From the NCBI GenBank assembly GCA_947629915.1, contig CANRFN010000007.1, positions 1-64,000 of the forward strand: a stretch of DNA of 64,000 nucleotides, given 5' to 3'. Below the pieces are notes generated by a model. The model was not told the DNA's origin. It searched no databases and saw only the letters and a list, made by a program, of their open reading frames with translations. This DNA is from an uncultured Oscillospiraceae bacterium (lineage in GTDB: Bacteria; Bacillota; Clostridia; Oscillospirales; Oscillospiraceae). Of this stretch, positions 53,157 through 61,389 are shown piece after piece. Both the position numbers and the translations under genes were made by a program. The first letter of the stretch is position 1. The number at the start of each line of letters is the position of its first letter.

Positions 53157-54674
53157 TTACAGCCTCGTGAAGCGAACCTCCGCTACGCTGGCGGCGGGCA
53201 GCTCCACATGGAACCCCTTGCCCTGCGGATCCATCTGGATCTCCAGGTCTCGCTCCTCCACCTTGTTGGGGTCTTGGAACGTGTTGCAGTCGTGGATATC
53301 ATCGGATGCCACCACCCGCGCCTCCAGCAGCCGGCCCCAGCCGGCCTCCTTCAGCACGACATCCACAGGCTCGGAGCACGTAGCAGACAGATTCGCCAGG
53401 GTTACCGTGATGTTGCCGTCCTGGTCCATAGAGGAGGACGCGCTGACTTGCGGTACTTGGTCTACTTCTGTGCCCACAGTTTTCACACCGTCCAGACGGC
53501 TCTCCAGCAGATCTGCGTCCTGGTGATGCCGGTACATGTGCATCACATGATAGGTGGGCGTCTTGATCATGTTGGGCCCTTCTGTGAGGATTACTGCTTG
53601 GAGAACGTTGACTACCTGCGCAAGGCAGGCCATCTTCACACGGTCGGAGTGCTGATTGAAGATGTTCAGGGTGACACCGGCGATCAGTGCATCCCGGATC
53701 GTGTTCTGCTGATACAGGAAGCCAGGGTTGGTGCCCGGCTCTACCTCATACCAGCCGCCCCACTCATCCACGATCATGCCGATCTCCTTGTCGGGATCGT
53801 ATTGATCCATGATCTTACCGTGTTCCGTCACAAGGGTATCCATGTACATCGCTTTGTACATGGTCTTGTACCAGATGTCATTGCTGAACTCTGTGGCACT
53901 GCCCTTGTGCTTCCACCCGGTGGGGTGAACATAGTAGTGGAGGCTCAGCCCGTCCATAAAGCCGTGGGCTTCTTCCGGAGAATGCCGGAAGGTGGTCTCC
54001 AAAACCTCATTTGTCCAGTCGTAGTCGTCCACGTTGGCCCCGCAGCAGATCTTCTTGATGGGGGCCGCATGGTTGTAGTGACGGACATATGTCTGATAGT
54101 GGCGATAGAGATTTGCGTAGTAGTCCGGATTCATGTTACCGCCGCAACCCCAGTTCTCGTTGCCTACACCGAAGTAGTTCACGCGCCAGGGATCTTTGTG
54201 GCCGTTCTTCTCCCGAAGCACTGCCATCGGGGAAATCCCGTCAAAGGTCATGTACTCCACCCACTCGCTCATCTCGCGTACCGTACCGGAGCCCACATTG
54301 CCGTTGATATAGGTCTTGCAGCCCAGCTGCCGGCAGAGCTCGAAGTACTCATGGGTGCCGAAGGCGTTGTCCTCTACCACCCCGCCCCAGTGGGTGTTCA
54401 CCATGCGCTTGCGCTGCTCTCTGGGGCCGATGCCGTCCTGCCAATGGTACTCATCGGCAAAGCAACCGCCCGGCCAGCGGAGCACGGGGATGCGCAGTTC
54501 CTTCAGGGCGTTTACCACGTCAACGCGCATGCCGTTGACGTTGGGAATGGGAGAAGTCTCACCCACAAAGAGTCCACCGTAGATGCAGCGGCCAAGGTGC
54601 TCGGAGAAGTGGCCGTAGACCTCGGGCTCGATGTGGCTTACCTTCTTCTGTTCATTGATCGTTAAAGTTGCCAT
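53157..54674 (-). CDS. abfA: GH51 alpha-L-arabinofuranosidase
   Basis: The 505-residue intracellular enzyme matches GH51 arabinofuranosidases, which release terminal arabinose from arabinan and arabinoxylan oligosaccharides. Motifs are [20 protein letters not shown] at the start, [19 protein letters not shown] (~70), [16 protein letters not shown] (acid/base Glu, ~172), and [11 protein letters not shown] with [11 protein letters not shown] (nucleophile Glu region, ~285-310). No signal peptide is seen. It is 30 nt behind the GH43 gene in the same operon. Confidence 0.96.
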   Translation of the reverse strand: MATLTINEQKKVSHIEPEVYGHFSEHLGRCIYGGLFVGETSPIPNVNGMRVDVVNALKELRIPVLRWPGGCFADEYHWQDGIGPREQRKRMVNTHWGGVVEDNAFGTHEYFELCRQLGCKTYINGNVGSGTVREMSEWVEYMTFDGISPMAVLREKNGHKDPWRVNYFGVGNENWGCGGNMNPDYYANLYRHYQTYVRHYNHAAPIKKICCGANVDDYDWTNEVLETTFRHSPEEAHGFMDGLSLHYYVHPTGWKHKGSATEFSNDIWYKTMYKAMYMDTLVTEHGKIMDQYDPDKEIGMIVDEWGGWYEVEPGTNPGFLYQQNTIRDALIAGVTLNIFNQHSDRVKMACLAQVVNVLQAVILTEGPNMIKTPTYHVMHMYRHHQDADLLESRLDGVKTVGTEVDQVPQVSASSSMDQDGNITVTLANLSATCSEPVDVVLKEAGWGRLLEARVVASDDIHDCNTFQDPNKVEERDLEIQMDPQGKGFHVELPAASVAEVRFTRL

Positions 54675-54704
54675 TCAGAATTGTTTCACTCCAGATCATA
54701 TAGA

Positions 54705-55667
54705 TCATTCAAAATCGTCATTGTCGAAGCTGAAGACCGGCTTGCCGTCCACCCAGCGGATGGGCTGCAGCATGGTGTGCCGGTTGGGGTTGTAAAGCGG
54801 GTTGCCCTCGATTTCAGCCTCTGTTCTGGCGTGGAATACCAGAATATCGTTGCCGTCCTCGTCCTTGGTGAAAGAGTTGTGGCCGGGGCCGTAGACGCCC
54901 AGGTCCCAGTCTGTCTTGAGAACAGGCCAGCGCTCCTTCTTCCAGTTGAACGGATCCAGCAGGTCCGCGTCCTCATCGGCCGTGAGCATGCCCATGCAGT
55001 AGTGGATGCCCGTATCGCTGGCGGAGTAGGTGAGAAAGATCTTGCCGTTCCGTTTGATCACCGCCGGCCCCTCGTTGACCCAGAAGCCGTAGCGCTCCCA
55101 GTCGTAGTCCGGGGTGGTGAGCAGCACCTGTACGGTGGCCAATGTGTGTGCGTCCTTCATTTTGCCGATGTAGAGGTTGGAAATCTGTTTGCCTACGCCG
55201 ACCTTCTCAGCCCAGACGTAGTAAAAGTCGCCGTTGCACTGGAAAACCGTGCCGTCGAGAGAAAAGGCGCGGAAAGAAAACTTGTCGTCCTTAGAGGGCT
55301 TCATTTTTCCCAGTTCAATCCAGGGATCAGCGATGGGATCTTCGCCCTGGCATTGCAGGACGTAGGGCCGAATCCTCCAGGGGTGGTCTTTATCGCCGCC
55401 AGAGTAGTAGATGTGCCACTTTCCGAACACCCGATGGAGCTCGGGGGCCCAGATGTGCAGGCTTTGGGGCCCGGACTCGTGGCAGTGCCATATCTCGTGT
55501 TCCGGTGCATCCCGGAGGCCGGCCAGGGTGTCTGCCCGGCGCAGCACGATTCTGTCGTACTCCGGAACGGAGGCGGTAAAGTAGTAGGTACCGTTGTTGT
55601 CGCGATACACATAGGGATCGGCTCTCTGCTCGATCCAGGGTTTATTGAAAAATAACTTGCTGTCCAT
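54705..55667 (-). CDS. GH43 family glycosidase
   Basis: The 320-residue five-bladed propeller enzyme matches GH43. It starts FFNKPWIEQRADPYVYRDNNGTYYFTASV, where RADPYV carries the catalytic base Asp. Further on are YYSGGDKDH, ELGKMKPSKDDKFSFRAFSLDGTVF, FWVNEGPAVIKRNGKIFLTYSA (acid Glu in NEGP) and GPGHNSFTKDEDG with the conserved His. It probably acts as alpha-L-arabinofuranosidase or beta-xylosidase on imported oligosaccharides, since no signal peptide is present. Confidence 0.93.
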   Translation of the reverse strand: MDSKLFFNKPWIEQRADPYVYRDNNGTYYFTASVPEYDRIVLRRADTLAGLRDAPEHEIWHCHESGPQSLHIWAPELHRVFGKWHIYYSGGDKDHPWRIRPYVLQCQGEDPIADPWIELGKMKPSKDDKFSFRAFSLDGTVFQCNGDFYYVWAEKVGVGKQISNLYIGKMKDAHTLATVQVLLTTPDYDWERYGFWVNEGPAVIKRNGKIFLTYSASDTGIHYCMGMLTADEDADLLDPFNWKKERWPVLKTDWDLGVYGPGHNSFTKDEDGNDILVFHARTEAEIEGNPLYNPNRHTMLQPIRWVDGKPVFSFDNDDFE

Positions 55668-55715
55668 AGGAATGACCTTTGTTGCTTGCGATTGCGTATT
55701 TCGAGATTTGGAGCG

Positions 55716-55743
55716 CTGCGGGGCTTCCGGAGAAGCCCCGCAG
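55716..55743 (-). other. Intercistronic hairpin between LamG lipoprotein and GH43
   Basis: CTGCGGGGCTTC (55716-55727) pairs perfectly with GAAGCCCCGCAG (55732-55743), 4-nt loop. No T-run follows on the minus strand, so it is a candidate mRNA stabiliser rather than a full terminator. Confidence 0.65.
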
Positions 55744-55779
55744 GGCTTACCTATCTTCGATCAGATTGGTTGGCTTGGA

Positions 55780-57489
55780 TTACTCGACGCTGAGGATCTC
55801 GGTGTAGCACTTCTCGTTGGTGAGATGTACGTAGCAGGGGGATTCAGCAGTCATGTCAGCGCTGGTAATGGTAATGGTCTCGGTGAGCTCAGTGCCATCG
55901 GCGCCAACAAGGGTCACGTTGACGGTGATCACGTTGCCAGCACGGTTGAACACTGCGGTGACATCAGCGTCCACGGCAACTGCCTGGAAGGCAGCCTGAT
56001 CCGTCCAGGACTTCTCATACGTACCAGTGGTACCCTCTACCGCGCTCCAATAAGCACCATCGATGCCATCGATACGGGCGCATGCATACTCGGCATAGCC
56101 TTCATAGTTGTCTGCGCTGGCGATCTTGTCAGTGGTGACTGCGGTGTTCGTAAAGGCAAATGTCGTGGAATCCCATTGATCAATTACGTTGGAGTAGTTG
56201 TTGAACTTGATGGTGAGGGTGCCGCCGTCCTTCAGCTCGAAGCCATCAGAGGTGTCGGTCCAGAAACCGCCGTCACGCGTCACGACACCGAGGGTGTCGA
56301 TGGCGCTGGCATCGGGAGTGATCTCAGGCAGAGCGACGGGCTCGGGAGTGGCAACTGCTTCTGCGTCATCAGTGGGGCCTTCATACTTGGGCTGAGCCTC
56401 ATACTCAGGAACGGTGCCCTTGGTGTAAAGGGTGGCGACCTGGCCGGCGGTTAGAGCCTCATCATAGAAGTAGAACTCATCCAGATACTCCTTGGAGTAC
56501 TGATCCCAGTAGTTGACGCCCAGCAGGCACTCGATGCCCTTAATGCCGTCACGGCTGAAGATCTCGGGGGCAAGGCCCATCCAGTTGGCGCTGGTGTCGT
56601 TGCCGGCATCATCGGTGGTGCCGATGACAGAGGGATCAGCGGTCATGACAGGAATACCATTCACATAGACGGTGCAGGAGACGTGCTGGCAGGGACCATT
56701 GACGGTGTCGTTATCCATATAGGTCTCGCCAGTGGCGACCAGAGCCACATGGACCCATTCCTTCTTGCCAAGCAGGCTGGCATTGTTGCCGATCCAGGGC
56801 CAGAGTTTCGGGCTTCCGGTGGGCATGGAGTTGCGGTTCCACACAACAGGAGCGCACTCGCCGCCTTCAACGCTCCAGATATCAGCCTTGGTGAAGTTGA
56901 TCCAGGCAACCTCGTTCTCCTGATCGTTCATACCCACATTGCGGCCCATCTGTACCAGAGGACCATACTGGGAGTAACGGTCTGCGGCATACCAGAAAGC
57001 GATGGTGTAGGAGTCATCGGCTGTCTTGGGGAAGTCGGGGATGGACACGCCGTACTTGCCGTCCAGGATCAGAGAGTTGCCCACAACGCCGTAGCCGTCG
57101 GAGATCATGATCTCATGGGCACTGGGAACCAGAGCATAGGTGGCACCGGTGAGATCGGGATCCAGAGAGACATCAGCCTGATGAACTGAGCTCAGGCCGG
57201 TAGCATCCTCAAAGGAGTTGGCATAGAGGGGCTCATAGGGGATCTCTTCGGGTTCAGCCACAGTAGGAGCAGCGGGCTCTTCGGTGGGCGCGGCCTCGGG
57301 CTCCTCAGTGGGAGCAGCGGGCTCTTCGGTGGCGGGAGCCTCGGTAGCGGGGGCTTCAGTTGCAGGTGCTTCGGTTGCCGGAGCTTCTGTTGCCGGGGGA
57401 TTGGTGGGAGTGGTCTCTCCGCCGCCGCCACAGGCGGCGAGGCAGACCACCATGAGGACTGCAAGGAACATAGCTAAAAGCCTTTTCAT
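55780..57489 (-). CDS. LamG-like surface lipoprotein
   Basis: The 569-residue lipoprotein has signal MKRLLAMFLAVLMVVCLAACGGGG, then a long linker of ATEAP and APTEEP repeats (residues ~27-80). A concanavalin/LamG-like domain (~85-365) shows FEDATGL, GNSLILDG, YTIAFWYAA, WVHVALVATGETY, VYVNG and LDEFYFYDEALTAGQVATLY, typical of LamG-type jelly rolls. A second beta-rich domain (~395-569) may bind carbohydrate. It sits between the sugar-binding protein gene and the glycosidases, so it is probably a glycan-capturing surface protein. Confidence 0.82.
   Translation of the reverse strand: MKRLLAMFLAVLMVVCLAACGGGGETTPTNPPATEAPATEAPATEAPATEAPATEEPAAPTEEPEAAPTEEPAAPTVAEPEEIPYEPLYANSFEDATGLSSVHQADVSLDPDLTGATYALVPSAHEIMISDGYGVVGNSLILDGKYGVSIPDFPKTADDSYTIAFWYAADRYSQYGPLVQMGRNVGMNDQENEVAWINFTKADIWSVEGGECAPVVWNRNSMPTGSPKLWPWIGNNASLLGKKEWVHVALVATGETYMDNDTVNGPCQHVSCTVYVNGIPVMTADPSVIGTTDDAGNDTSANWMGLAPEIFSRDGIKGIECLLGVNYWDQYSKEYLDEFYFYDEALTAGQVATLYTKGTVPEYEAQPKYEGPTDDAEAVATPEPVALPEITPDASAIDTLGVVTRDGGFWTDTSDGFELKDGGTLTIKFNNYSNVIDQWDSTTFAFTNTAVTTDKIASADNYEGYAEYACARIDGIDGAYWSAVEGTTGTYEKSWTDQAAFQAVAVDADVTAVFNRAGNVITVNVTLVGADGTELTETITITSADMTAESPCYVHLTNEKCYTEILSVE
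57290..57415 (-). repeat. Degenerate 15-bp repeats coding the ATEAP linker
   Basis: Consecutive units such as GGTTGCCGGAGCTTC encode ATEAP pentapeptides in the linker behind the lipobox. Units are diverged, unlike the exact repeats at 12345-12411. Confidence 0.75.
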
Positions 57490-57522
57490 GTATGTCTCCT
57501 CCTATGGAATATCACATTTTTC

Positions 57523-57550
57523 TATTTGTATCGCTGAAAGCGAACAAATA
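57523..57550 (-). other. Intercistronic hairpin between the sugar-binding protein and LamG genes
   Basis: TATTTGT...CGCT and AGCG...ACAAATA (57523-57550) pair with one mismatch or bulge around a GAA loop. No T-run on the minus strand. Confidence 0.5.
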
Positions 57551-57554
57551 CCGA

Positions 57555-59210
57555 TCAGGTGGTTGACTCAAATGTGTCGACGATGTTCTGATAGAACGCG
57601 GCCTCGTCATCGCTCATCACTTCGTAGATGGAGCCGGGGCCGAAGTACTCCAGCATAGCCTTGGCGTGATAGTAATCAGCCTGACGGGCAGCCTCGTCCT
57701 TGTAGTCTGCAGCCTTGCCTTGGCCATTGTCCACGATGGTGTGGATGTTCAGGTTGTTGAAGTAGTTCACCAGGAAGTTGTTGTAGCCGGCGATGTTGGT
57801 CCAGCCGAAGGAGATGGGCTCCATGCAGGATGCGAAGTAGTCCCGCCACAGCTGCTTGTGCTCGTCGTCCATATCAGAGCAGTAGACTTTGTCGATGTAC
57901 TCGTTCCAGATGCCCTCATCCTTGGTGATAGGCACAGGCATAACCTCGAACTTGAGGGGGTTGCCGTTGGCAGTGGTGTTGGAGGGATCGGCATAGATCT
58001 CGCAGCGGGTGTGCCAGCCGTCCACGCCGAAGGCCATGAACTTCAGCAGCTCATAGGCCTCGCGGGGATGCTGTGTGCCGGAGCAGACGCCGCCGTAGTC
58101 GATGGTGGCGATGGAGTGGTGGGTGCCAGAGGTATCATCCAGAGAGGGAATAACGTAAGGAACGATATCCATGTTGGGGTGTGCCTCCAGGAAGGCGGGG
58201 GCATTCCAGGAGCTCTGGAAGGTCCAGAAGGCCTCGGTGAACACGGCGACGTGGCCGGTCTCGCCGAACCAGGTCTCCCAAGTGCCACACCAGTCCTCGT
58301 TTGCCTGGGTCTCACGGTCTGGAGCCACATAGCCGGCAAGTTTCAGATCAGAGAACTGCTGCTCGCCCACAGCCCATGCAGACAGGTCGAACTGCTTGCC
58401 GTCAAAGCCGAACTCGCCGATGTACTGCTGGCCGGCGGCGATGCCATAGTAGGAGTCCAGACGGTTGTAGAAACCGAGGCCATAGTACTTGATGCCGTCC
58501 ACGTCATCGTGGCCGGTGGCGTTCTTGATGATGTCGATCATCTGATCCCAAGTCCAATCCTGGCCGGGAACCTCCAGGTTCAGGGTCTTCAGGACGTTGC
58601 GGTCAATGTAGATGATGCCGGGGAAGAACTTGAAGGGGACCGAGTAGCGGTGATTGCCCTCCAGGTGGAAGGTACCGAGCTGTGCGTCATTGATGGTGTC
58701 CGCCAGGTTCTTGGTGTCCGGGTCAGCATCCCAGTACTGGGCGATGTCCAGCAGCAGGCCGTTGGACAGGGCGTAGTCGCAGTCGGAATACATCATGACG
58801 TCGGGAGCCTGCTTGTTGGTGATCAAAGAGGTCAGGGCGTTGGTGTAATCATCGCCCACGGCGTAGTAGATCACGTTGACAGTGATGTTCGGATAGATCT
58901 CCATGAACCGCTTTGCCAGCAGCTCATCCGTCTCCTTCTGGTCGAAGGTGATGATGCTCAGGGTGATGTTATCCGTGGTCATGTCTTTCCACTTCTTGTA
59001 CTTGTAGCCGTTGATGTCGACTTCCTCGTAGTCGCCGTACAGGCCGACTGCGCCGGAGCCGCCTTCATCGCCACCGCCTTCACCGGAGTTGTCGTTGTTG
59101 GCGGGAGCCTGGGTCTGGGTGCCGCCCGCAGAGTTGCCGCCACCGCCGCAGGCGGTGAGGCACCCGACGATCATCAGGCACGCGAGGATGAGAGCAAGTA
59201 GTCTTTTCAT
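57555..59210 (-). CDS. Sugar ABC transporter extracellular solute-binding lipoprotein
   Basis: The 551-residue lipoprotein begins MKRLLALILACLMIVGCLTACGGGG and belongs to the extracellular solute-binding family 1 group. It shows TLSIITFDQKETDELLAKRFMEIYPNI and DVMMYSDCDYALSNGLLLDIAQYW, then PFKFFPGIIYIDRNVLKTLNLEVPGQDWTWDQMIDI and YGGVCSGTQHPREAYELLKFMAFG. GGAGG lies 5 nt before ATG 59210. It should bind an arabinose-containing oligosaccharide and deliver it to the two permeases encoded just upstream. Confidence 0.93.
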   Translation of the reverse strand: MKRLLALILACLMIVGCLTACGGGGNSAGGTQTQAPANNDNSGEGGGDEGGSGAVGLYGDYEEVDINGYKYKKWKDMTTDNITLSIITFDQKETDELLAKRFMEIYPNITVNVIYYAVGDDYTNALTSLITNKQAPDVMMYSDCDYALSNGLLLDIAQYWDADPDTKNLADTINDAQLGTFHLEGNHRYSVPFKFFPGIIYIDRNVLKTLNLEVPGQDWTWDQMIDIIKNATGHDDVDGIKYYGLGFYNRLDSYYGIAAGQQYIGEFGFDGKQFDLSAWAVGEQQFSDLKLAGYVAPDRETQANEDWCGTWETWFGETGHVAVFTEAFWTFQSSWNAPAFLEAHPNMDIVPYVIPSLDDTSGTHHSIATIDYGGVCSGTQHPREAYELLKFMAFGVDGWHTRCEIYADPSNTTANGNPLKFEVMPVPITKDEGIWNEYIDKVYCSDMDDEHKQLWRDYFASCMEPISFGWTNIAGYNNFLVNYFNNLNIHTIVDNGQGKAADYKDEAARQADYYHAKAMLEYFGPGSIYEVMSDDEAAFYQNIVDTFESTT

Positions 59211-59275
59211 AATTGCCTCCATATACGTTTATTTTGAACAGGCCGAAGCCTGTACAAGGCCAGTAGAAACGTGCA

Positions 59276-59316
59276 TTCTCGGTTGGGGCGGGCAAACCCG
59301 CCCCAACCCGAGAGAA
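59276..59316 (-). other. Long intercistronic hairpin upstream of the sugar-binding protein gene
   Basis: TTCTCGG and TTGGGGCGGG on the left pair with CCCGCCCCAA and CCGAGA on the right, with one bulged base and a CAAA loop. It lies between the second permease stop and the binding-protein start, a place where stem-loops often raise binding-protein mRNA levels. Confidence 0.7.
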
Positions 59317-59322
59317 CGGAGA

Positions 59323-60366
59323 TTATTCGCCAGTGATACCGGCACGGTCGATGGACTCCACGAACTGTTTCTGCAGGATGAGGTAGAGGATCAACAGCGG
59401 CAAAATGGATAGCATCGTACCGGACATGTTGATAGACTCGTTCAGACTCGTGGCGCCGCTCACTGCGGTGGAGGAATAGGTAGAGTAGTTGGTGGCGAAG
59501 TTCTGCACCTGGATAACCAGACTGGTCCATGTACTGGATGTGCCGATGCCGTGGACGTAGATATTTGTGAGATACGACTCGTTCCAGTACCAGACGAAGG
59601 AGAACAGGGCCACTGTGACGAAGGCGGGCTTGCCACTGGGAAGGGCTACCTTGTAGAAGGACTCGAAGTAACCGGCGCCATCGATCTTGGACGCCTCAAT
59701 CAGCACTTTGGGGATCTGGCGGAAGAACTGCCAGAAGATCAAGATGAAGATCGGGGCGTTAATCCCCTGCCCCACTATAGCGGGTAAGACGAAGGCCCAT
59801 AGCGTGTTGAGGATTTTCAGATTGGAGTAAAGGACATAGGTGGGGATCATGGTCACCTGGCTGGGAAGGATGTAGCTGATGATGATGATGCCCATGCAGA
59901 TCATCTTGCCGGGGAAATTAAACCGGGCAAGTCCATAGCCGATGATGGAGCAGGAGATCAGGTTGCAGATCGTGGGAACGCCTGCGATGATGACGCTCAT
60001 CACCAGGGACTTCCAGTAGTCCATACTGCCGGCCGCCTGCCTGTAGTTGGAGAAGTTCAGCGAGCTGGGCAGCCAGTTGATGGAGGAATCCAGCAGATCG
60101 TCCAGGGTCATGAAGCTGGTAGAGAGCATGTGGAGAATGGGGTACAGGTAGATAAAGCCGATGCAGATCAGCAGGGCGTAGACAATGAACTGCTTCAGGA
60201 AGCCCTCTTTGTCCTTTGTGCCCATCAGGAACCGGCGGATCTTGTCCTTGGTCAGATTCTTGTACCAGGGACTCTTCTGGATGACGTGACGCTCAGTACT
60301 CGTCTCTTGTTGTGGTGCGCGAGGTGATCTTTCCTTGTGCCCTCTGATGCTCAATGCGTTTGGCAT
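59323..60366 (-). CDS. Carbohydrate ABC transporter permease (MalG type)
   Basis: The 347-residue permease has a basic cytoplasmic N-terminus of about 60 residues and six helices. The EAA loop reads EASKIDGAGYFESFYKVALPSGKPA (~245), typical of MalG-type sugar permeases. ATG 60366 was chosen because AAAGGAGG lies 10 nt upstream; this makes the gene overlap the end of the other permease by 74 nt. It should pair with the MalF-type permease at 60293-61387. Confidence 0.92.
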   Translation of the reverse strand: MPNALSIRGHKERSPRAPQQETSTERHVIQKSPWYKNLTKDKIRRFLMGTKDKEGFLKQFIVYALLICIGFIYLYPILHMLSTSFMTLDDLLDSSINWLPSSLNFSNYRQAAGSMDYWKSLVMSVIIAGVPTICNLISCSIIGYGLARFNFPGKMICMGIIIISYILPSQVTMIPTYVLYSNLKILNTLWAFVLPAIVGQGINAPIFILIFWQFFRQIPKVLIEASKIDGAGYFESFYKVALPSGKPAFVTVALFSFVWYWNESYLTNIYVHGIGTSSTWTSLVIQVQNFATNYSTYSSTAVSGATSLNESINMSGTMLSILPLLILYLILQKQFVESIDRAGITGE

Positions 60367-61387
60367 TGCGACGGTTCCTCCTTTCAATCTTCTTACGCTT
60401 CCGGACTTCCATCTTCTGCGCCTTCTTGGCACGCTTCACCTGCTTCTCATAGGCGTCCTTACGAGTCATGAGGACCAAAGCAAAGAGAGCAACGATGATG
60501 ATGATAACGCCGGTGTACAGCCAGGCCATGGCGGCGGCATACCCGAAGCCCTTCTCACGGTCGCCAGAGAACATGGATGTCTGAATCAGAGAGATGATGG
60601 GGTTCGTAGAGTTGCTGGAGATAAAAATGATGGTGTAGACGACGTTCAGCAGGATCATGGGCTTGACGTTCGGCAGTGTAATCTTCCAGAAACACTCCCA
60701 TCCGGAACCGCCGTCGATCTTGGCCGCTTCGTACATCGACTTGTCGATCTTCTGCAATCCAGAGAGGAAGATTAAGATCTGCACACCGGAGTACCACAGC
60801 GTGGTGATCATGTTGCTGAACAGATCCGAAATCGGGTCAGCCAGCATGGGAGGCAGGAAACTCTGAATGGCACCTGTGATGGCGTTCATGTCGATGGCGG
60901 AGATGGAGCCGGCGCCCTCTTCGGTGAGCATCGTCAGAATCGGTCCACTGACGATGATCACGGGAAGGAAGAAGATCATCCGGAAGAATCCCTTTGCCTT
61001 GATCTTCATGTTCAGCATCATGGCGATCATCAGAGCGAATACCACGATGATCGGCACAGACAAAACCGTGCTGGTGATGTAGTCTACCAGTTGGACGATG
61101 AAGTCCGGGTCAGACTGCAGGATCTGGGTGAAGTTTCCGAAACCCACTTGCCGGAACATGAGTCCCTGCGGCAATGTCCGGATATTGTTCACGGAGTACC
61201 AGATACTGGTGCCCAGCGGGTAGGCCAGGAAGAACGCCACCCCGATGAACCAGGGGATCATGAAGAAGAGTCCCATACGGCCGTCCCGCTTTTCCAACTT
61301 TCCGGACTTCAGGTGCTTCATGCGCTCTTTCAGCGCCTTCTTTTGCGCTTTCTTTTCAGCCTTGGTCAGTTCCTTCGTTTCTTCCAT
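60293..61387 (-). CDS. Sugar ABC transporter permease (MalF type)
   Basis: The 364-residue permease has a Lys-rich N-terminal tail (LTKAEKKAQKKALKERMKHLKSGKLEKR), about six helices and the EAA loop EAAKIDGGSGWECFWKITLPNVKPM. The C-terminus is an unusual basic tail of some 40 residues (KMEVRKRKKIERRNRRNAKRIEHQ), encoded in the stretch that overlaps the next gene. ATG 61387 lies 2 nt past the upstream stop; GTG 61393 is the alternative. Confidence 0.92.
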   Translation of the reverse strand: MEETKELTKAEKKAQKKALKERMKHLKSGKLEKRDGRMGLFFMIPWFIGVAFFLAYPLGTSIWYSVNNIRTLPQGLMFRQVGFGNFTQILQSDPDFIVQLVDYITSTVLSVPIIVVFALMIAMMLNMKIKAKGFFRMIFFLPVIIVSGPILTMLTEEGAGSISAIDMNAITGAIQSFLPPMLADPISDLFSNMITTLWYSGVQILIFLSGLQKIDKSMYEAAKIDGGSGWECFWKITLPNVKPMILLNVVYTIIFISSNSTNPIISLIQTSMFSGDREKGFGYAAAMAWLYTGVIIIIVALFALVLMTRKDAYEKQVKRAKKAQKMEVRKRKKIERRNRRNAKRIEHQRAQGKITSRTTTRDEY

Positions 61388-61389
61388 CG

